64,000 nt of DNA, taken from positions 9,875 through 73,874 of the forward strand of contig CAXXNS010000014.1 in assembly GCA_963666895.2 (NCBI GenBank). Reading direction: 5' to 3'. The notes below the pieces were generated by a model. That model ran no database searches. It was not told the DNA's origin and was given only the letters and a program-made list of their open reading frames with translations. Positions within the stretch are counted from its first letter, which is position 1; every line of letters starts with the position of its first letter. Of the stretch, positions 40,927-49,402 are shown one piece after another. The translations under genes were made by a program, and so were the position numbers. This stretch comes from G963666895 sp963666895 (GTDB lineage Bacteria; Desulfobacterota; Desulfovibrionia; Desulfovibrionales; Desulfovibrionaceae).

Positions 40927-42662
40927 CGCTTCAATCCTGCCCCAAGGGGTACACCAGGGATCAGGACAAGGCCTTTTCTCCGGACCAGACCGTGGCCCGG
41001 GTCAAGGCCCTGTTGGGAGAGCGCGCCCAGGGCGTGCTGGCCGGAACCGACCGCGTGGATACCGGGCGGATGGGCATCCCTGTCTACGTGTCCCAGTGCG
41101 GACCCGAGGCGGCCCGGATCATGCCCACGCGCAAGCAGATGGGAAAGGGCGCGTCCCCGGACCAGGCCGAGGCCTCGGCCCTCATGGAGCTGGTGGAGCG
41201 CTACAGCTATTTCTCCTATTGGGACGACCCGGACAACTTTCGCGAAATGACCTGGTCCGAGGCGGCCGAAACCTGGCCCGACTCGCTGCTGCCCGTGGAG
41301 CGGCTGCTCCAGTCCGTTGGCGACGGCCTGGACCCGGACACGGCCTCCCTGGTGCTGGACCTGGTGGAGTTCCGCTTCGCACCGGTGCTGGACGTGGCGT
41401 CCGGGCAAGAGGTGGTGGTTCCCCTGGACTGGTTCAAGCTCCTCAACGAGTTCAACGGCTCGTCCGCGGGCAACACCCCGGAGGAGTCCGTGCTCCAGGG
41501 CGCCTGCGAGCTGGTGGAGCGCCACGTCTGCGCCCTGGCCGACCGGGAGCGGGGAACCTACCCGACCATCGACCCGTCCGCGTCGGACGACCCGGTCCTG
41601 GCCGATCTCTGCGCCAAGTTCGAGCGCAACGGCGTCCGGTTCCTTCTCAAGGATTTCAGCATGGGCTATCCCGCGCCCACGGTTGCGGCCGTGGCCTGGG
41701 ACCCGGGCACCTTCCCGGGCATGAGCGAGATCGTGTTCACCGCGGGCACGTCCTCCAGTCCGGCCAAGGCGGCCATCCGCGCCCTGACCGAGGTGGCCCA
41801 ACTGGCCGGGGACTTCGAGACCGGCCGCATCTACGAGGCCTCGGGCCTGCCCAAGCTCACGGAGATCGAACAGCTGGCCTGGCTGGAGCAGGGGCCCACC
41901 GTTCCCCTGTCCTCCCTGCCGGACATCGAGGACAACGACATTCACGTGGAGCTCATGCGCCTGGCCCAGGGGCTGGCCGGCCAGGGGTACCAGTTGCTGA
42001 CCGCGGACATCACCCACCCGGACGTCACCGTACCCGCCAACTACAACCTGGTGCCCGGGTTTTGGTTCCGGGAGCGGGCCCAGCACACCAGCCTGGGGCT
42101 GTTCATCGGCCGGATGCTGGCCGAGAACGCGCCTGAAGACCAAGCTTTATATGGACTTGAAGTCCTGGCCCAGGCCTATCCGGACGCCTGGTTCCTGCCC
42201 TTTTTCCAGGGGTTGGTGGACCTGCGCCTGGGCGACGCGGCCCGGGCGGCCGAGCGGTTCGGTCACGCCGCGCCCCTGCAGCCCGGCCTCCAGGAACAGG
42301 CCCTGTCCTGGTTTTACCAGGGCCACGCCCTGTCGCTCGAGGAGCGCTGGGACGAGGCCGTGGCTCCCTTGGGCCGGGCCATCGACCTGGACCCGGAGCT
42401 CATGGAGGCCTTCAACCTGCGCGGGGTGTCCCGGTTCAAGGCCGGGGCCTTCGAGGACGCGGCCCAAGACTTTCAGGCCGCCCTGGACCTGGACTCCGGG
42501 CAGCCTCCGGTGCTGGCCAACCTGGGCATGTGCATGCTCCGGCTGGGACGGCCCGAGGAGGCTGCGGACTATCTGGAGGCGGCCGTGGACATGGATCCGG
42601 ACCTGGACTGGGCCCGGCAGCGCCTGGACGAGTTGCGCGGGGGAATCGACGCGGGCGATTGA
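40920..42662 (+). CDS. YcaO-domain protein with C-terminal TPR repeats
   Basis: 580 residues. YcaO domain about 1-400 with its ATP/Mg motifs: QAEASALMELVERYSYF, EESVLQGACELVERHVCAL, and KAAIRALTEVAQLAGDF. YcaO enzymes use ATP to activate peptide amides, giving azolines or thioamides, or (E. coli YcaO) helping methylthiolation of ribosomal protein S12. Residues about 407-575 are TPR repeats (ALSWFYQGHALSLEERWDEA, MEAFNLRGVSRFKAGAFEDA) that could dock a protein substrate. It overlaps a methyltransferase gene and lies 147 bases before dsrC. A link to modification of a sulfur-pathway protein is a guess. Confidence 0.85.
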   Translation: MLTLQSCPKGYTRDQDKAFSPDQTVARVKALLGERAQGVLAGTDRVDTGRMGIPVYVSQCGPEAARIMPTRKQMGKGASPDQAEASALMELVERYSYFSYWDDPDNFREMTWSEAAETWPDSLLPVERLLQSVGDGLDPDTASLVLDLVEFRFAPVLDVASGQEVVVPLDWFKLLNEFNGSSAGNTPEESVLQGACELVERHVCALADRERGTYPTIDPSASDDPVLADLCAKFERNGVRFLLKDFSMGYPAPTVAAVAWDPGTFPGMSEIVFTAGTSSSPAKAAIRALTEVAQLAGDFETGRIYEASGLPKLTEIEQLAWLEQGPTVPLSSLPDIEDNDIHVELMRLAQGLAGQGYQLLTADITHPDVTVPANYNLVPGFWFRERAQHTSLGLFIGRMLAENAPEDQALYGLEVLAQAYPDAWFLPFFQGLVDLRLGDAARAAERFGHAAPLQPGLQEQALSWFYQGHALSLEERWDEAVAPLGRAIDLDPELMEAFNLRGVSRFKAGAFEDAAQDFQAALDLDSGQPPVLANLGMCMLRLGRPEEAADYLEAAVDMDPDLDWARQRLDELRGGIDAGD

Positions 42663-42809
42663 CAAGGGGGCGGTGCGAATTTAGGGTGACGGGACACGAG
42701 GCTGTAACCATGCGGTAACGAGTGGCGGAAGGTCGCTCATCTGGATAGAGGACCCCGAGTTTATAAGTCGGGAAAATGGCAACGTTTTTTTGTACGAGGA
42801 GGAGTTTCT
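42663..42809 (+). promoter_or_regulatory. Upstream region of dsrC
   Basis: 147 bases. It ends with AGGAGGAG eight bases before the ATG, a very strong ribosome site that fits an abundant protein. No sigma-54 pair. TTTATAAG with weak upstream boxes is the only -10-like sequence, and the exact promoter is not clear. Confidence 0.4.
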
Positions 42810-43127
42810 ATGGCCACTGTTGATTTCCAGGGTAAAACCTTCGAGGTGGACGAGGACGGTTTCCTGCAGTCTTTTGACGCTTACTGCCCCGAGTGGGTGG
42901 AGTACGTGAAGGGCGAAGAGGGCATCGCCGAGTTGACCGATGACCACATGAAGGTCGTGGAGTTCCTCCAGGACTACTACAAGAAGAACGGCATCGCCCC
43001 CATGGTGCGTATTCTTTCCAAGGTCACCGGCTTCAAGCTGAAGCAGATCTACGAGCTGTTCCCGTCCGGGCCCGGCAAGGGAGCCTGCAAGATGGCCGGC
43101 CTGCCCAAGCCCACGGGCTGCGTCTAA
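42810..43127 (+). CDS. dsrC: Dissimilatory sulfite reductase-associated protein DsrC
   Basis: 105 residues, full length. DsrC carries sulfur from sulfite reductase DsrAB as a trisulfide between two conserved cysteines, which is then reduced at the membrane (DsrMKJOP in the family). Both are present in the flexible C-terminal arm: C93 (GACKMAG) and C104 (PTGCV). PEWVEYV, LTDDHMKVVEFLQDYY and FPSGPGKGACKMAG are the family's core motifs. It stands alone between its own promoter region and a terminator. Confidence 0.98.
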   Translation: MATVDFQGKTFEVDEDGFLQSFDAYCPEWVEYVKGEEGIAELTDDHMKVVEFLQDYYKKNGIAPMVRILSKVTGFKLKQIYELFPSGPGKGACKMAGLPKPTGCV

Positions 43128-43150
43128 TCCAGCGTTCACGCAGGAAACAA

Positions 43151-43180
43151 AAGGCGGGAGCTCCGGCTTCCGCCTTTTTT
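43151..43180 (+). terminator. Rho-independent terminator of dsrC
   Basis: AAGGCGGGAGC and GCTTCCGCCTT pair around TCCG, followed by TTTTTT (43151-43180). Confidence 0.92.
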
Positions 43181-43277
43181 CGCGGCCGATGCGAAAAACA
43201 GGGTTGGATATCCCTTGCCAAGCGCGGAGAAAGGGGCTATACACCACGCCTCACGTGAGACCATCAGGAGCATTGCA

Positions 43278-43493
43278 ATGAAGAAAGACATCCATCCCAA
43301 GCTGCACAAGGCCAAGATTCGCTGCCATTGCGGGTACGAGTCCGAGGTCTTGACCACCCGTGGCGAAGAGTTGAGCGTGGACATCTGCTCCGCCTGCCAT
43401 CCCTTCTACACCGGCAAGCAGCGCTTTGTGGACACCGCCGGCCGCATCGATCGGTTCCGCAAGAAGTACGCCAAGTTCCAGCAGGAACAGTAG
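43278..43493 (+). CDS. rpmE: 50S ribosomal protein L31 (zinc-binding form)
   Basis: 71 residues from the ATG at 43278 (CAGGAG upstream). Contains CHCGYESEV and CSACHPFYTGKQ, the cysteines of the zinc-containing (C+) L31 type, and the usual RIDRFRKKYAKF end. First of a tandem group with DUF1385, prfA and prmC. Confidence 0.97.
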   Translation: MKKDIHPKLHKAKIRCHCGYESEVLTTRGEELSVDICSACHPFYTGKQRFVDTAGRIDRFRKKYAKFQQEQ

Positions 43494-43597
43494 CTTTTCA
43501 GACACGGCCCCCGGGGCCGCTGGAACGCCTCCGTCGGATGTGTGTCCGCCGGAGGTGTTCTCGTCTGGTCCGGGCGGCTCGACCCCGAGGGGAATCC

Positions 43598-44557
43598 ATG
43601 CGCTCGCCTTTCAGGAATCTCTGGACTTTCCTGGCCGCCGCGTCCAAGCCCGCCGTGGGCGGACAGGCGGTCATCGAGGGCGTGATGATGCGCGCCCGGG
43701 ACAACCTGGCCATTGCCGTGCGCCGTCCGGACGGCCAGATCGAGGTCGAGCTGCGGCCCTGGTTCTCCCTGACCAAGGCCGCTTGGATCAAGAAACCTTT
43801 CCTGCGCGGATTCCCCGTGCTCCTGGAGACCCTGGTCAACGGCATCAAGGCCCTGACCTACTCGGCCTCCAAGGCAGTGGACGAGGAAACCGGGGACGAA
43901 ACCCTCAAGCCCTGGCAGATGGTCCTGACCCTGGCCGTGGCCATCGGCGCGGCCCTGGGCCTGTTCGTGGTCCTGCCGCACCTCATGTCCATGGGCATGG
44001 AGTGGATCGGCCTGGGCGGCTCGGTGGACGACCTGTCCTTCCACGCCTGGGACGGCCTGTTCAAGCTGACCCTGTTCGTGGGCTATATCGCGCTTATTTC
44101 GCTCCTGCCGGACATCAGGCGGGTGTTCCAGTACCACGGGGCCGAGCACAAGACCATCTGGGCCTTTGAAGAGGGCAGGGAACTGACCTGCGAGCAGGCC
44201 CGGACCTTCCCCCGGCTGCACCCCCGCTGCGGCACGGCCTTCATCCTGTTCGTCCTGGCCCTGTCCATCGTCCTGTTCGCGGTGCTGGTGCCCTGGCTGC
44301 TGACCTTCTGGTCCCCCGAGGTGTTCTGGCTCAAGCATCTGTACATCGTGGGCCTCAAGCTGCTGCTCATGATTCCGGTCAGCTCCGGGGCCTACGAGCT
44401 CATCAAGTTTGCGGGCAAGTTTCACAGGAACCTGCTCTGCCGCGCCCTGTGTTGGCCCGGCTTGGCCATGCAGGCCCTGACCACCAAGGAGCCGGACGAC
44501 GAGCAGCTCGAGGTGGCCATCGCCGCGCTCAAGTGCGCCGTGGGCGAGGAGAGGTAA
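43598..44557 (+). CDS. DUF1385 membrane protein
   Basis: 319 residues. Begins with the family motif VGGQAVIEGVMMRARDN and later FQYHGAEHKTIWAFEEGREL. Four or so membrane helices (about 105-125, 150-170, 220-245, 255-275). Present next to prfA in many Gram-positive and deltaproteobacterial genomes; its biochemical role is not known. GAGGGGAATCC precedes the ATG at 43598. The stop shares a base with the prfA start (TAATG). Confidence 0.88.
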   Translation: MRSPFRNLWTFLAAASKPAVGGQAVIEGVMMRARDNLAIAVRRPDGQIEVELRPWFSLTKAAWIKKPFLRGFPVLLETLVNGIKALTYSASKAVDEETGDETLKPWQMVLTLAVAIGAALGLFVVLPHLMSMGMEWIGLGGSVDDLSFHAWDGLFKLTLFVGYIALISLLPDIRRVFQYHGAEHKTIWAFEEGRELTCEQARTFPRLHPRCGTAFILFVLALSIVLFAVLVPWLLTFWSPEVFWLKHLYIVGLKLLLMIPVSSGAYELIKFAGKFHRNLLCRALCWPGLAMQALTTKEPDDEQLEVAIAALKCAVGEER

Positions 44558-45627
44558 TGTTCGCCAAGCTGGAAGAGATCGAAGCCTCGTACGTGGCCCT
44601 GGAAGAACAGCTGGCCGAGCCCGGCATCTTCAACGACCAGGAGCGCTACCGCAAGGTTTCCAAGGCCCACGCCGACCTGGGCGACGTGGTGGTGGTCTGG
44701 CGGGAGTACAAGGCCCTGCGCGACCAGATCAAGGGCAACCGCGAGCTGACCCGGGACAAGGATCCGGACATCCGCGAGATGGCCCAGGCCGAGTTGGAGG
44801 AGCTGGAACCCCATCTGGATGGCCTGGAGGAGAAGCTCAAGGTCCTGCTGCTTCCCAAGGACCACCTGGACGAGAAGGACATCCTGGTGGAGATCCGGGC
44901 CGGCACCGGCGGCGAGGAGGCGTCCCTGTTCGCCGCGGACCTGTACCGCATGTACACCCGCTTCGCCGAGCAGCGCCGCTGGAAGTGCGAGGTCATGAGC
45001 TCCCACGAGACCGGCTCGGGCGGGTACAAGGAAATCATTTTCGCCATCTCCGGGGACCAGGTCTATTCCCGGCTCAAGTACGAGTCCGGCACCCACCGCG
45101 TGCAGCGCGTTCCGGCCACCGAGTCCCAGGGGCGCATCCACACCTCGGCCGTCACCGTGGCCATCCTGCCTGAGGCCGAGGAGGTGGACGTGGAGATCAA
45201 GCCCGAGGAACTGCGCATCGACGTGTTCCGGTCCTCAGGTCCGGGCGGCCAGTCCGTCAACACCACGGACTCGGCCATCCGGGTCACGCACCTGCCCACC
45301 GGCCTGGTGGTCACCTGCCAGGACGAGAAGTCCCAGCACAAGAACAAGGCCAAGGCCCTCAAGGTGCTGCGCTCCCGGCTGCTTTCCCTGGCCCAGGAAG
45401 AGGCCAAGGCCGAGCAGGACGAGAACCGGCGCGCCCAGGTAGGAACCGGCGACCGCAGCGAGCGCATCCGGACCTACAATTTTCCCCAGGGCCGGGTTTC
45501 CGACCACCGCATCAACCTGACCCTGTACAAGCTGGATCAGGTCATGGAAGGCGACCTGGACGAGATCATCGAGGCCCTGTCCTCCCACTACCAGGCAGAG
45601 GCGCTCAAGTCCCACGCTCAAGACTAG
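44557..45627 (+). CDS. prfA: Peptide chain release factor 1
   Basis: 356 residues. RF1 reads UAA/UAG stop codons through the tripeptide PAT, seen in VPATESQGRIHTSAV, and releases the chain through GGQ in RSSGPGGQSVNTTDSAIRV. Length and order are normal. The next gene (prmC) methylates the GGQ glutamine. It ends in TAG, immediately followed by the palindromic repeat. Confidence 0.97.
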   Translation: MFAKLEEIEASYVALEEQLAEPGIFNDQERYRKVSKAHADLGDVVVVWREYKALRDQIKGNRELTRDKDPDIREMAQAELEELEPHLDGLEEKLKVLLLPKDHLDEKDILVEIRAGTGGEEASLFAADLYRMYTRFAEQRRWKCEVMSSHETGSGGYKEIIFAISGDQVYSRLKYESGTHRVQRVPATESQGRIHTSAVTVAILPEAEEVDVEIKPEELRIDVFRSSGPGGQSVNTTDSAIRVTHLPTGLVVTCQDEKSQHKNKAKALKVLRSRLLSLAQEEAKAEQDENRRAQVGTGDRSERIRTYNFPQGRVSDHRINLTLYKLDQVMEGDLDEIIEALSSHYQAEALKSHAQD

Positions 45628-45752
45628 CAGGCCGTTGAAATTCCCGCGATGGCTGCGTTGCTTCAAAAAGTTCAAAACCTCGCGTACCTCAAGAGTACGC
45701 GTCGGTCTTGAACTTTTCTTGCGCCTTGCCCTCACGGTTTTTGAGCGGCCTG
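45628..45752. repeat. 125-bp imperfect palindromic intergenic element
   Basis: Between prfA and prmC. Outer ends CAGGCCG (45628-45634) and CGGCCTG (45746-45752) are exact inverted repeats. Inside, AAAAGTTCAA (45667-45676) pairs with TTGAACTTTT (45708-45717). The core CGCGTAC/GTACGCG (45681-45687, 45695-45701) pairs around a seven-base loop. The remaining arms match imperfectly (about 40 bases each). No coding frame. It looks like a dispersed MITE/REP-like element, though dispersal cannot be shown from one copy. Confidence 0.65.
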
Positions 45753-45794
45753 TAAGAAAAGCTTTTTCAACAATCAGTCAGGTTTGAAAAGCTT

Positions 45795-46655
45795 ATGCCG
45801 ACCCTGCGACACTCCCTGGACAGCATGACCGAACGATTTCAGGCCGCCGGGGTGGATTCGCCCCGTCTGTCCGCCCATCTGCTCCATGCCCACGTCCTGG
45901 GCCTGGAACACCACATGCTGATCGCCGAGCGCGACCGCGTCCTGGATCCGGACCAGCAGGCCCGGCTGGAACAGGTGGCGGACAGGCGGGCGGCCGGCTG
46001 CCCCGTGGCCCTGATCCTGGGGCGCAAGGAATTCTACGGGCGCGATTTCCTGGTCAACGAACACACCCTGGTGCCCCGGCCCGAGACCGAGCATGTCGTG
46101 GAGGCCGCCCTGGAGCGGCTGGACCGCAACGCTCCCCTGGCTTTCGCGGACCTGGGCACGGGTTCCGGCGCCCTGGCCGTGACCCTGGCCCTGGAGTTCC
46201 CCAACGCCCGCGGCCTGGCCCTGGACCTGTCCGCCCCGGCCCTGGACACGGCCCGCCGGAACGCCGTGCGGCTGGGCGTGGCCGAACGGATCGAGTTCAT
46301 CCGAGCCGATTTCACCAAGCCCTTTGCCCAACCTGGCAGCCTGGACCTGGTGGCGGCCAACCCGCCCTACGTCACTCCCGAGGAGTACGACGGGCTGTCC
46401 CGGGAGGTCCGGCTGTACGAGCCCGGCACGGCCCTGGTCAGTCCGGACCAGGGGTTGTGGCACCTGAAACGGCTCGTGCCCCTGGCGGCCAAGGCCCTGC
46501 GTCCCGGCGGACTGCTTTTGGTGGAGATGGGCGCGGAACAGGGTGGGGCCGTGGCCCGGATTCTGGCCGAACATTTCCCCGGTTCCGAGCCCGAAATCCT
46601 GCCCGATCTGGCCGGGCTGGACCGGGTGGGCGCTGCCCGACAGTTGCAGAAATAA
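45795..46655 (+). CDS. prmC: Release factor glutamine N5-methyltransferase
   Basis: 286 residues. Helical N-terminus, then the methyltransferase core: ILGRKEFYGRDFLVNEHTLVPRPETE, SAM loop FADLGTGSGALAVTLAL, and catalytic NPPYVTPEEYDGLSREVRLYEP, the full PrmC signature. It methylates the GGQ glutamine of RF1 and RF2. The ribosome site is weak, and the palindromic element separates it from prfA. Confidence 0.95.
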   Translation: MPTLRHSLDSMTERFQAAGVDSPRLSAHLLHAHVLGLEHHMLIAERDRVLDPDQQARLEQVADRRAAGCPVALILGRKEFYGRDFLVNEHTLVPRPETEHVVEAALERLDRNAPLAFADLGTGSGALAVTLALEFPNARGLALDLSAPALDTARRNAVRLGVAERIEFIRADFTKPFAQPGSLDLVAANPPYVTPEEYDGLSREVRLYEPGTALVSPDQGLWHLKRLVPLAAKALRPGGLLLVEMGAEQGGAVARILAEHFPGSEPEILPDLAGLDRVGAARQLQK

Positions 46656-46774
46656 AACAACACTCCGGCGAAATTGTGGCATTCCTGCAACGATTGGTTG
46701 ATTTTCCACAAGGTTAAGTTCCGTTCTCAAAATAAAAACCAAGTAATTCAAGAGGCTTAAAAAAGTCTAAAGTT

Positions 46775-46790
46775 TTGGCATTAGTCTTGC
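46775..46790 (+). promoter_or_regulatory. Sigma-54 promoter of lpxC
   Basis: TTGGCATTAGTCTTGC (46775-46790) followed by TTTTAAG. The invariant GG (46777-46778) and GC (46789-46790) are ten bases apart. TGGCA and TTGCT match the sigma-54 -24/-12 consensus well. The start site near 46802 would leave an 11-base leader holding TGGAGGAAGC. The 158-base region upstream is A+T-rich and could hold an activator site. Confidence 0.7.
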
Positions 46791-46812
46791 TTTTAAGGCG
46801 GTTGGAGGAAGC

Positions 46813-47743
46813 ATGCTACAGACCACCATCGCCAAGACAATTCACTGCACCGGAATCGGCCTCCACAGCGGCAAGCAGGTGGAACTCACCCTGCGCCCCG
46901 CTTCCGAAGACACCGGCATCCTGTTCTCCATCCGCAACGGTTCGGGTTCGGTCTTCCTGACCCCCAACCCCGGCCTGGTGGTGGAGACCGGCCTGGCCAC
47001 CACCCTGGGCAACGGTGAAGACACCGTGTCCACGGTGGAGCATCTGCTGGCTACGGTGCGCGGCATGGGCGTGGACAACCTCCACATCGAGGTCGGCGGC
47101 CGGGAGCTGCCCATCATGGACGGCAGCGCCGCTTCCTTCGTCTACCTGATCAACCAGGCGGGTGTCCGCAAGCAGGCCAAGCCGCGCCGCGTCCTGGCCC
47201 TGAAAAAGGCCCTGACCTACGAGCAGGACGGCAAGTACGTCAAGGCCCGCCCGTACGAAGGCTTCCGCCTCGACTATTCCATTGATTTCGCTCATCCCCT
47301 CATCGGCCGGCAGCGCCTGACCCAGGACGTCACCCCGGCCGTTTTTCACGTCCGAGCTGGCCAAGGCCCGCACCTTCGGCTTCCTCAAGGAAGTGGAATA
47401 CCTGCACGCCAACGGCCTGGCCCTGGGCGGCTCCCTGGACAACGCCGTTGTCCTGGACGACTTCAGCGTGCTCAACGGTGACGGCCTGCGCTACGAGGAC
47501 GAGTTCGTGCGCCACAAGATGCTCGACTTCGTGGGCGACATGGCCGTGCTGGACCTGCCCCTGTGGGGCAGCTTCCGGGTCCACGCCTCAGGCCACGCCC
47601 TGAACAACTCCTTCCTGCGCTACCTGGATGCCCACCGCGACGACTATCTGGAAGAGATCGTGCTCGGCGAGGCCCGGCCCCAGGTCCAGGAAGACCGCGC
47701 TCCGGCTGAAGAGGCTCCCGAGGCCATGCCCGCCGTCGCCTAG
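46813..47743 (+). pseudogene. lpxC: UDP-3-O-acyl-N-acetylglucosamine deacetylase, one-base frameshift
   Basis: LpxC, the committed step of lipid A synthesis. Residues 1-176 read normally (IAKTIHCTGIGLHSGKQVEL, TVEHLLATVRGMGVDN with a zinc His). At PAVF the frame shifts; the run of five T at 47342-47346 should be four, giving PAVFTSELAKARTFGFLKEVEY and continuing as the second frame with HKMLDFVGDMAVLD and HASGHALNNSFL, the other zinc and catalytic residues. The total of 931 bases is 3 x 310 + 1. Corrected protein: 309 residues. As lpxC is essential in most Gram-negatives, a sequence error is the likely explanation. Confidence 0.88.
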
Positions 47744-47764
47744 CCAAGATTTTCGCGCCAACGG

Positions 47765-47792
47765 AAAAGCCGCCCAAGGGCGGCTTTTTTTT
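47765..47792. terminator. Bidirectional terminator after lpxC
   Basis: AAAAGCCGCCC and GGGCGGCTTTT pair around AA, followed by TTTT on the + strand and preceded by AAAA for the convergent flagellar operon end on the minus strand. Confidence 0.92.
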
Positions 47793-47803
47793 ATTGCTTT
47801 TTG

Positions 47804-48643
47804 TCAGGGCCAGGCCAGTTCGACCAGGGCTCCGCCGTGCCGGGCCTTGGGCAGGGGCTCCAGGCCCAGCCAGGAGGCGTCCAGGCCGGTCTCGATCTCG
47901 GCTACGGTCCGGGCCAGACCTTTTGCCCGGTCGGCCAGGGCTTCCCTGCGCTCGGCCAGCACCCGCACCGAGGCCCGCATGGAATCCTTGTCGCCCAGGG
48001 CCATCAGCCTGACCTGGAAGGCCCCGCATCCGGGCAGGCTCCCGGCCAGGAGCAGGTCCAGGAAATCCGGCTCGTCCGGCCGTTCTTTACGGCGTACCAG
48101 CATCTCCAGATCTCGGCCCCAAGGGGCCAGCCAGGCCGGGTAGGTCAGCCGCGCGTTGTCAGGCAGGGTGCGGTTGATGCGGTCCAGACAGGCCAGGGTG
48201 CGGGCCAGCAGACCCGTGAGCTCGGCATCTCCGGCCACTTGGTCCCGCCAGGCCGGAAGTCGGTCTTCGGTCATGGGCGCGTCGGCGGACAGGGCCGCCT
48301 TGGCCGCGCTCTCGAACGCGGCCCGGGCGGACACGAAGGCCGCGGCCAGGTCGCCACGGGAAGAGCCGCCCGTTTGTCCGGGCAGGAGTTTGAGCACGAT
48401 TTCAGGGGTCAGGGCGGTGATGACGAAGGACAGTTTGGCGCCCACGGGCGTGTCCTCAGGCAGGCGGGCCAGCAGGGGCTGGCCGTCCAGGCGCATCCAG
48501 GCTAGACCCTGGTCTTCCCAGCCGGTCAGGCGGCCGCGCACCACGTCGCCCACGTGGTGACTGTTGCGGAAGGCGCGGGCTCGTTCCTGGTGGGTTCCCC
48601 GGTCAGGGGTGGAGAAGCCGGGCCGGTCGCGCCGGATGCGCAT
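47804..48643 (-). CDS. Unknown protein at the end of the flagellar operon
   Basis: 279 residues, no signal peptide or membrane helix. The first part contains GDVVRGRLTGWEDQGLAWMRLDGQPLLARLPEDTPVGAKLSFVI-like sequence (given here in two pieces around residues 32-72), which looks like a small beta barrel. The C-terminal half, with VRLMALGDKDSMRASVRVL near 215, resembles the globular C-terminal part of hook-length control (FliK-like) proteins only in general pattern. It is the last gene of the fliR-to-here operon. Function not known. Confidence 0.5.
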   Translation of the reverse strand: MRIRRDRPGFSTPDRGTHQERARAFRNSHHVGDVVRGRLTGWEDQGLAWMRLDGQPLLARLPEDTPVGAKLSFVITALTPEIVLKLLPGQTGGSSRGDLAAAFVSARAAFESAAKAALSADAPMTEDRLPAWRDQVAGDAELTGLLARTLACLDRINRTLPDNARLTYPAWLAPWGRDLEMLVRRKERPDEPDFLDLLLAGSLPGCGAFQVRLMALGDKDSMRASVRVLAERREALADRAKGLARTVAEIETGLDASWLGLEPLPKARHGGALVELAWP

Positions 48644-48646
48644 GGC

Positions 48647-49075
48647 TCAGGCGCCCGCGTCGCCGCCCTGGTCGAGGATCAGCTTGACCTCTTCCACGGA
48701 CAAGCCGGTGGCCTTGGCCAGTTCGTCGGGTTTCTTGCCGTCCGCCGCCCCGGCCAGGATGACCTGGCGCAGGAAGCGCGGGGAGCGGCAAAAGGCCTCG
48801 GCGTGCTCCACCAGGCCCTTGAGCTCGGCGGCCCGCTCCTCCAGCTTGGCGTCCAGCTCGGCCAGTTCCTGCTGGCGTTTGGCGAAGGTCTGGACCAGCT
48901 CCTGCTCCATCTGGGCGGAGAAGGTGAGCTTGTTGACGAACGCCTCGTGCTGGGACTGGAGGCGGGTGAGCAGGGCCTCGGATTTCCTGAGGCGCACGAA
49001 AAAGGCCACCACCACGAAGAGCAGGGCTACCTCGGCCAGGGAAAACAGGATCAGGAGCAGGTTGGTCGTGGTCAT
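48647..49075 (-). CDS. Membrane-anchored coiled-coil protein of unknown function
   Basis: 142 residues. One membrane helix (LLLILFSLAEVALLFVVVAFF, about 5-25), a coiled coil (about 28-85, rich in Glu, Gln and Leu), then a short helical end KPDELAKATGLSVEEVKLIL that looks like a small helix-turn-helix fold. It overlaps the preceding gene by four bases (ATGA). Probably works with the flagellar or motility proteins upstream, by context only. Confidence 0.6.
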   Translation of the reverse strand: MTTTNLLLILFSLAEVALLFVVVAFFVRLRKSEALLTRLQSQHEAFVNKLTFSAQMEQELVQTFAKRQQELAELDAKLEERAAELKGLVEHAEAFCRSPRFLRQVILAGAADGKKPDELAKATGLSVEEVKLILDQGGDAGA

Positions 49076-49401
49076 ATCTTGACGTTGATGATGTTGCCGG
49101 ACCAGGGCGAGGCGTTGGAAGCCGTGGAGGGCGTCTCCTCTTCCTCGGCTTGTTCCTTGCACTCGCGGCGCTGTTCCTGGGGCGCGTTCTGGTTGCCGCG
49201 ACTTTCGCGGGTGACGGTGGAGGACTTTTCCTTCTTTTCCACCTCCTGGACCTTCTTGGCGTCCTCGCGCAGCAGCTGCTGGAGCACTGGCTGGAATATC
49301 TCGCGCCGCAGCTCCGGTGAGAGCTGCTCGGCGTTGACCAGCTTGCCCGCGATGGGCAGCTGGGAGATGAGGACCGGATAGTCCAGATACGAGGTGGACA
49401 T
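49072..49401 (-). CDS. Small polar protein of unknown function, flagellar operon
   Basis: 109 residues. The first 45 residues look folded (YLDYPVLISQLPIAGKLVNAEQLSPELRREIF region). The rest is highly charged and low-complexity, rich in Glu, Lys, Arg and Gln. No recognised domain. It starts one base after fliL ends, so it belongs to the operon. Confidence 0.6.
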   Translation of the reverse strand: MSTSYLDYPVLISQLPIAGKLVNAEQLSPELRREIFQPVLQQLLREDAKKVQEVEKKEKSSTVTRESRGNQNAPQEQRRECKEQAEEEETPSTASNASPWSGNIINVKI

Positions 49402-49402
49402 T

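Noticed and set aside
43328..43597. N-terminal extension of the DUF1385 protein over rpmE
   Set aside because: The extension has no similarity to the family, overlaps rpmE and lacks a ribosome site. GAGGGG sits right before the ATG at 43598.
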